Source: Palleronia salina
GTDB lineage: Bacteria; Pseudomonadota; Alphaproteobacteria; Rhodobacterales; Rhodobacteraceae
Length of the DNA: 64,000 nt
Assembly: GCF_900141995.1 (NCBI RefSeq)
Contig: NZ_FQZA01000002.1
Coordinates: forward strand, 417,766 to 481,765
Reading direction: 5' to 3'
Shown here: piece by piece, positions 62,707 through 64,000 of the stretch
How positions within the stretch are numbered: position 1 is the first letter of the stretch
Layout: every line of letters begins with the position of its first letter
Made by a program: the position numbers and the translations under genes
Notes under the pieces: model-generated
The model's input: only the letters and a program-made list of their open reading frames with translations
Databases searched by the model: none
Told to the model about the DNA's origin: nothing

Positions 62707-62760
62707 GGCGGGGTGAACCCCGCCCTACCCAACCACCGTAGGGCGGGGGACGACCCCGCC
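62707..62760. repeat. Pair of inverted GC-rich palindromic units (REP-like)
   Basis: Two near-identical units face each other in the fusA-tuf gap: 62707-62728 and, in reverse complement, 62738-62760. Each contains a 7-bp stem of GGCGGGG with CCCCGCC and an outer CCTAC/GTAGG arm. The arrangement resembles interspersed REP-like elements. Confidence 0.65.
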
Positions 62761-62791
62761 ACCCACCAGACGAAAAGAAGGAGCCCACGCA

Positions 62792-63967
<1,176 letters not shown>

Positions 63968-63975
63968 TCGGAACG

Positions 63976-64000
63976 CATCCCGGCGCACCCCGCCGGGATG
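63976..64000 (+). terminator. Terminator hairpin after tuf (cut by the window edge)
   Basis: A 10-bp perfect stem (63976-63985 with 63991-64000), loop CACCC, ends exactly at the last base of the window, so a T-run cannot be checked. Confidence 0.65.

Overview
The window is a GC-rich chromosomal segment of an alphaproteobacterium, most likely a Rhodobacterales (Roseobacter/Rhodobacter-type) marine heterotroph. Supporting signs are an Mcl1-type malyl-CoA lyase next to accA (ethylmalonyl-CoA pathway), a DctPQM TRAP transporter, small Rhodobacterales-style genes (YrhK, DUF1244, DUF5671, zinc-ribbon protein divergent from ftsEX) and alphaproteobacterial translation and RNA polymerase genes. No rRNA, tRNA, CRISPR array, transposase or phage gene was seen. 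All family calls were made by eye; no database search was possible.

Layout. (1) 1-3117: a zinc-ribbon acidic protein (cut by the window edge), then ftsE-ftsX-plsC. (2) 3.1-27.2 kb: an accessory catabolic island for sugar acids. A leftward operon led by dctP carries a TRAP transporter, a phytanoyl-CoA-type dioxygenase, a beta-hydroxyacid dehydrogenase, an SDR and a DMT permease. Divergent from it are a GntR/FCD regulator and an FAH-family hydrolase. A second leftward operon of ten tightly coupled genes (lysE-type exporter, kdgK, denD, ltnD, otnK, otnC, uxaA, otnI, two transketolase halves) encodes four-carbon acid-sugar breakdown plus altronate/KDG steps. Rightward are a second dioxygenase, a pentonate-type IlvD/Edd dehydratase and another SDR. 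(3) 27.4-42.6 kb: housekeeping genes (pheS/pheT, rplT-rpmI, pyk, D-amino-acid transaminase, mcl1, accA) with small unknown genes. (4) 42.7-64 kb: the secE-nusG-rplKA, rplJL-rpoBC and rpsL-rpsG-fusA-tuf backbone, interrupted by a NYN-domain protein plus a Rieske/FAD oxidoreductase, and by an NhaC antiporter.

The most interesting signal is a set of five palindromes with core TGGTATACCA, all in gene-free gaps of region 2 and none noticed elsewhere in the window. They sit about 49-84 bases from the start codons of every transcription unit of the island, including both sides of the gntR/dctP gap. This suggests one GntR-controlled regulon that combines TRAP uptake, two 2-oxoglutarate/iron dioxygenases, a non-phosphorylative diketo-hydrolase branch (dehydratase, SDR, FAH hydrolase) and a phosphorylative tetronate branch (DenD/LtnD, OtnI, OtnK, OtnC) ending at dihydroxyacetone phosphate. 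Separate transketolase subunits may recycle two-carbon units. The true substrate is not evident; the pairing of two oxygenases with acid-sugar enzymes is the part I cannot match to a described pathway.
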